A DNA stretch of 64,000 nt, from assembly GCA_965116245.1 (NCBI GenBank), contig OZ220497.1, forward strand, positions 1,054,001-1,118,000, given 5' to 3'. The position numbers were made by a program, and so were the translations under genes. The stretch is from Poriferisodalis sp965116245. GTDB taxonomy: Bacteria; Actinomycetota; Acidimicrobiia; Acidimicrobiales; Poriferisodalaceae. Positions 60,328-64,000 of this stretch are shown here, piece by piece (position 1 is the first letter of the stretch; each line of letters starts with the position of its first letter). The notes below the pieces were generated by a model, which saw nothing but the letters and a program-made list of their open reading frames with translations, was not told the DNA's origin and did no database searches.

Positions 60328-61044
60328 TCAATCTTGCGCATCTTCCAGCATGCGGAAGACCATCGGGCGCAGCCAGACCTCGGGAAGCGGGCGCGTAATG
60401 GCTTCGGCCAGCAACTGCAGGTATGCCGCCCGCTCAATCTCTACGGCGCCAAGCCCAGCCAGATGAGGCGTTGTCCACTGCACATCTAATAGCGCTCCCC
60501 CAGTCACTTTGAGTGCATCTACTAGAGCTACCAGAGCCACTTTTGAAGCGTCACTTTCGGTGTGGAACATGGACTCGCCAGCAAAATACGCGCCGATCGC
60601 TACGCCGTAGAGGCCACCCACCAGCTCGTCATCAAGCCAGGTCTCCACGCTGTGCGCCCACCCCAGCTCATGAAGTTGAACGTACGCGTCATGCATGTCG
60701 TCGTTAATCCAGCCGTGCGGCCGGGCGGGATCTGCACACGACTCCAGCACCTGCTCAAAGGCAGTGTCGATGCGAATATCGAAGCGACGGCAAGCTCGTC
60801 GCAACGATCGGCTGATCTGCAGGTAGCTAAGCGGCAAGATACCGCGCGGGTCCGGCGACCACCAGCCCACACTGTCACCCAACGGCATGGGAAATAGCCC
60901 GGCTCGATACGCGTTTAGCAGCGTGCCCGCCTCCAGATCGGCACCAGCGCCGACCAGGCCGTTCTCGTCGGCGGTTGACGCAGGCGGAAACGACCATCCT
61001 GACGGTGGTGGCTCGGTCGGACCATCTTCAAGCTGGCGTTGCAT
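60328..61044 (-). CDS. aat: leucyl/phenylalanyl-tRNA-protein transferase
   Basis: 238 residues from ATG 61044 (MQRQLEDGPT); the frame is open to 61104 without better support. It adds Leu or Phe to N-terminal Arg/Lys of proteins, marking them for ClpS/ClpAP degradation. Hallmarks are NAYRAGLFPMPLGDSVGWWSPDPRGILPL, WINDDMHDAYVQLHELGWAHSVETW, LVGGLYGVAIGAYFAGESMFH and DASKVALVALV. Slightly extended C-terminus. Confidence 0.93.
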   Translation of the reverse strand: MQRQLEDGPTEPPPSGWSFPPASTADENGLVGAGADLEAGTLLNAYRAGLFPMPLGDSVGWWSPDPRGILPLSYLQISRSLRRACRRFDIRIDTAFEQVLESCADPARPHGWINDDMHDAYVQLHELGWAHSVETWLDDELVGGLYGVAIGAYFAGESMFHTESDASKVALVALVDALKVTGGALLDVQWTTPHLAGLGAVEIERAAYLQLLAEAITRPLPEVWLRPMVFRMLEDAQD

Positions 61045-61127
61045 CGTGGCGATCCTACGCAGGATCGGTTCTGTGCGCCGGGCCGATTTGCCAGCAGGCA
61101 CCAACCGGCGAGTACGAGTACATCGGG

Positions 61128-62045
61128 TTAGCTACGCGCGTCCTCGTATGCAGTTATTTGGGTTTGGGTTGCCTCGGTAATCGTCACGCTCTCGACTACG
61201 ACTTCCTCAATAGGTGCGTCACCAGGCGCAGTAGCTACGCCGTCAATGTCCATCACAACGTTCATGCCGTCAACGACGTGGCCGAGGGGCGAATACAGCG
61301 CTGGCAGCGCCACTCCATCGTCGCCGGTGATTATGAAGAACTGCGAGCCGTTCGTGGCTGGATTGCCGCTGTTTGCCATGGCCACAGATCCGAGGCGGTA
61401 CCAGTCCTCTGGAGGAAAGGCACCGGTGTAGCGGTATCCGGGAGTGCCCATTCCGGACAGCATCTGCACGTCACCGCCCTGGATGACGAAGTTAGAGATG
61501 ACCCGGTGGAACAGCGTCCCGTCGAAGGCCCCCCAACGGCCTAGAACCACAAAATTGTTGACGCTGTCCAGATCTAGCGCCGGGTCCAGCACCATGGTGA
61601 ACTCGCCCATGTTCGTTTCAAAGCGCGCGGCGTACATCGTCTCCGCGTCTATGCACATGGGTTGTTTGGAGTCGAACTGGGTACGTGGACCGTCGCTGCC
61701 GTCAAGCGCAGGGCACCCTGCCGCAACAGGTGTACCAGCGCTATCTGAGTTGGCGCCATCTGGGTTATCGCCGGTCTCAAGCTCGCTGTCAGATGCACTT
61801 GCGGGCGTTGTTACTTCGCCATCGTTAGCAACTTGGGTGCCGCTGTCTGCGTCGCTGTCACTGTCGCTGTCGGCGTCGTTACCGGTGAAGATGCTCCACA
61901 GCCACAAGGCGAGCAACACAACAGCCACGATGAGCACAATCCGCACCACTTTGCGCGTCGTGCTCGACCGCTTCTGGGCGCGTTCAGCCTGGGCGACTGC
62001 CCGCATTCGGTTTTCGCGTTGCCGCTGTCGTTTCTCGCTGCTCAT
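61128..62045 (-). CDS. membrane-anchored cyclophilin-type peptidyl-prolyl isomerase
   Basis: 305 residues from ATG 62045, preceded by AGGGG. A charged N-terminus (about 1-35) is followed by one transmembrane helix (VVRIVLIVAVVLLALWLWSIF), an Asp/Ser-rich low-complexity linker (NDADSDSDSDADSG) and a C-terminal cyclophilin domain with FHRVISNFVIQGGD, GYRY, NGSQFFIITGD and LGHVVDGMNVV. Likely folds exported proteins. Divergent from lysC. Confidence 0.9.
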   Translation of the reverse strand: MSSEKRQRQRENRMRAVAQAERAQKRSSTTRKVVRIVLIVAVVLLALWLWSIFTGNDADSDSDSDADSGTQVANDGEVTTPASASDSELETGDNPDGANSDSAGTPVAAGCPALDGSDGPRTQFDSKQPMCIDAETMYAARFETNMGEFTMVLDPALDLDSVNNFVVLGRWGAFDGTLFHRVISNFVIQGGDVQMLSGMGTPGYRYTGAFPPEDWYRLGSVAMANSGNPATNGSQFFIITGDDGVALPALYSPLGHVVDGMNVVMDIDGVATAPGDAPIEEVVVESVTITEATQTQITAYEDARS

Positions 62046-62115
62046 GACCACCCCTGACCAACCGGAGCGGTCACGCTACCGAGGCTTTGAACCATCCCAG
62101 GTACCCTCGCCCGTC

Positions 62116-63342
62116 GTGCCGCTAGTCGTGCAGAAATTCGGTGGAACCTCAATCGCTAGCGGTTCGCGTATGCGCGAAGTCGCTGAGCACGTGAAGCACT
62201 GCCGCGGTCGCGGCGACGCAGTTGTGTTGGTCGTTAGCGCCATGGGTTCAGAGACCGACGAGCTCATCGCCTTGGCTACTCAGATCACCGACGAACCGTC
62301 GGGCCGCGAGCTGGACATGCTCATTACCGCGGGCGAACGCAAAGCGATTGCGCTTATGTGTATGGCGCTGCACGAAGCGGGCGTGCCTGCTGACTCATTC
62401 ACGGGCAGCCAGGCTGGCTTCGTGACCGATGGGAACCACCGCAACGCGAAGATTCTCTCGGTCACGCCCACCCGTGTGATTGAGTCGCTTGAGGCTGGTC
62501 GCGTGGCCGTAGTCGCTGGCGCGCAAGGAATGTCAACCGATAACGATGTGACGTTCCTGGGGCGCGGCGGATCTGACACTACGGCTGTTGCCTTGGCGCA
62601 CGGCTTGGGGGCGGACGCCTGTGAGCTCTACACCGACGTTTCGGGTGTGTTCACCACCGATCCACGGGTGTGCCCCAAAGCACGCAAGATTGCACGCATC
62701 GGTTTTGACGAGTTATTGGAGATGACTGCTATGGGCTGCCCCAAGCCGGCTGCCAGGTCGGTTGAGGTCGCCCGCACTTACGGCGTTCCCCTGCACGTGC
62801 GTTCCGCATTCACGTGGGAACCCGGAACATGGGTTGTTGACACGGAGCCAGGTATGGACGCAAGAGAGATGGAGAGACCGATTGTGACCGGTGTCGTGCC
62901 GGACACATCACAAGCCAAGGTGACGCTGGTAGGCGTACGAGACGAACCGGGTATCGCCGCCCGGGTGTTTCGCGCGCTGGCCGACGCAGCGATCAACGTA
63001 GACATGATTGTGCAAAACGTGGGAGATCACGGTCGCACTGACATTTCGTTGACTGTTCCGGCAGATAGCGCTGCGCGGGCACAAGCAATCTGTGAAACCT
63101 TGGCTGACCAGGTGGGCTTCTCATCGACCAGCACCGATGCTGACATTGCGCGGGTCTCGCTCGTAGGTGCGGGCATGGCCAGTCACCCCGGTGTGGCCGC
63201 CACGATGTTTGAGACACTGGCAGAGCAGGACATCAACATTGAAATGATCTCCACCTCGCCGATTCGTATCTCTTGCGTGGTGCCTGAAGCGGACGTGGAC
63301 GCGGCCACTGTCGCTCTGCACACAGCATTCGGGCTGGACTGA
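62116..63342 (+). CDS. lysC: aspartate kinase
   Basis: 408 residues from GTG 62116 (PLVVQKFGGTSIASG); the frame further upstream only antisenses the isomerase gene. First enzyme of the aspartate family of amino acids. Markers are VSAMGSETDELIALA, GERKAIALMCMAL, GRGGSDTTAVALA, ELYTDVSGVFTTDPR and the C-terminal tandem ACT domains (VTLVGVRDEPGIAARVFRAL; VSLVGAGMASHPGVAATMFETLAEQDINIEMISTS) that confer feedback inhibition. Followed 23 bases later by asd. Confidence 0.95.
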   Translation: MPLVVQKFGGTSIASGSRMREVAEHVKHCRGRGDAVVLVVSAMGSETDELIALATQITDEPSGRELDMLITAGERKAIALMCMALHEAGVPADSFTGSQAGFVTDGNHRNAKILSVTPTRVIESLEAGRVAVVAGAQGMSTDNDVTFLGRGGSDTTAVALAHGLGADACELYTDVSGVFTTDPRVCPKARKIARIGFDELLEMTAMGCPKPAARSVEVARTYGVPLHVRSAFTWEPGTWVVDTEPGMDAREMERPIVTGVVPDTSQAKVTLVGVRDEPGIAARVFRALADAAINVDMIVQNVGDHGRTDISLTVPADSAARAQAICETLADQVGFSSTSTDADIARVSLVGAGMASHPGVAATMFETLAEQDINIEMISTSPIRISCVVPEADVDAATVALHTAFGLD

Positions 63343-63365
63343 CGGCCGTCGGTAGCCTCCCACGT

Positions 63366-64000
63366 ATGCGGGTAGGAATCGTCGGTGCCACCGGTCAAGT
63401 TGGCGGCGTCATGCGGGACATCTTGGCGCGGCGTCGCTTTCCCGCAGATGAACTGCGGCTGTTCGCTTCGGCTCGCTCTGCGGGTCGCCAGCTTGCTTGG
63501 AATGGTGGCGAGATCGCAGTAGAGGATGCCGCCGAAGCCGACTTCAGCGGATTAGATATCGCGCTGTTCTCGGCGGGCAAGACCACGTCGCTGGCCATTG
63601 CTGAACGTGTGGCTGAACAGGGCGCGACAGTTATCGACAACTCCTCGGCTTGGCGGATGGATGCTGATGTCCCGCTGGTGGTGCCAGAGGTGAATGCAGC
63701 CGCGGTGTTTGATGCACCCAAGGGGATCATTGCGAACCCCAACTGCACGACGATGGCGGCGATGCCGGTGTTAGCGCCACTTCACGCCGAGGCTGGTTTG
63801 ACCTCGATGGTGGCAGCGACGTATCAAGCGGTGTCAGGCGCTGGCTTAGCTGGCGTTGACGAGCTAGACAGCGCGCTTGAGGCCACCCGCGGCAAGGCTG
63901 CCTCGCTTACGTTTGATGGCGCGGCCGTCAGCCACCCTGTCCCCAACAAGTTCCCTGGACCGATAGCGCACAACGTGCTGGCGCAAGCGGGCAGCTTCGT
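63366..64000 (+). CDS. asd: aspartate-semialdehyde dehydrogenase, N-terminal part (3' end outside window)
   Basis: At least 211 residues read to the window end. It reduces aspartyl phosphate made by LysC. MRVGIVGATGQVGGVMRDIL is the NADP site; IALFSAGKTTSLAIAE, VIDNSSAWRMDADVPLVVPEVN and the catalytic cysteine in IIANPNCTTMA follow, then TYQAVSGAGLAGVDEL and FPGPIAHNV. Start ATG 63366. Operon with lysC, the common lysC-asd arrangement. Confidence 0.95.
   Translation, partial: MRVGIVGATGQVGGVMRDILARRRFPADELRLFASARSAGRQLAWNGGEIAVEDAAEADFSGLDIALFSAGKTTSLAIAERVAEQGATVIDNSSAWRMDADVPLVVPEVNAAAVFDAPKGIIANPNCTTMAAMPVLAPLHAEAGLTSMVAATYQAVSGAGLAGVDELDSALEATRGKAASLTFDGAAVSHPVPNKFPGPIAHNVLAQAGSF

Noticed and set aside
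61444..62115. Upstream extension of the aspartokinase frame
   Set aside because: It is the antisense of the peptidyl-prolyl isomerase gene; aspartokinase homology begins at GTG 62116 with the normal KFGGTS start.

Overview
This window looks like chromosomal DNA from a moderately GC-rich actinobacterium, most plausibly a member of Acidimicrobiia. The reasons are an actinobacterial acyl-CoA carboxylase pair (carboxyltransferase plus small epsilon subunit), a DUF222/HNH (13E12-type) gene, a menaquinone rather than ubiquinone gene set, and the tadA / tRNA-Ser / SRP RNA / dnaX / recR block. The taxonomic placement is an inference from gene content, not a search result.

Layout. 1-2957: end of aroC, a TSUP permease, a membrane-anchored coiled-coil protein and a MalY/PatB-type C-S lyase. 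3060-4930: a large Fn3/Calx-beta surface protein gene that is out of frame at a run of 14 C. 5442-11914: accessory region with a DUF222/HNH gene, a type IIG-like restriction-modification gene split by a complete ISL3-family insertion sequence (with an 8-bp target duplication), and a nucleotidyltransferase fragment. 12054-20705: housekeeping genes (SURF1, S9 peptidase, xseA/xseB, two serine tRNAs, tadA, SRP RNA, dnaX, recR). 21577-24731: thiolase, crotonyl-CoA carboxylase/reductase and epimerase. These join the ethylmalonyl-CoA mutase at 58213-60216 and the acyl-CoA carboxylase at 53025-54805, and together suggest an ethylmalonyl-CoA pathway. 24881-30014: a complete BMP-type (nucleoside-like) ABC importer. 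30325-33506: rhamnulose-phosphate-aldolase-like fusion and mtnA. 33598-41337: menaquinone genes menE, menC, menH, menD and a MerR-menF fusion, with cdd among them. 41534-44652: an MttB-family methyltransferase and an acyl-CoA ligase. 45091-51453: accessory region with an AlbA_2/ATPase regulator split by an in-frame TGA, a hipA remnant, a second Fn3/Calx-beta surface protein gene (18 C, in frame), and hipB-hipA plus a second XRE gene. 51464-64000: exonuclease, VOC protein, carboxylase, CoA-transferase, an HTTM-DCC membrane protein with partner, ecm, aat, a peptidylprolyl isomerase, lysC and asd.

The most interesting signal is the pair of paralogous surface-protein genes. Each has a long poly-C tract a few codons after the start and just before the signal peptide. 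One copy is in frame (18 C) and the other is not (14 C), although its flanks stay homologous in the shifted frame. This is the classical layout of a slipped-strand, phase-variable contingency locus. Both copies also carry a polymorphic-looking poly-threonine stalk and a shared C-terminal helix. Other notable points are the MerR-isochorismate synthase fusion with two adjacent palindromes upstream, short tandem repeats at the 5' ends of many genes, and a rearranged segmental duplication around the second surface-protein gene.
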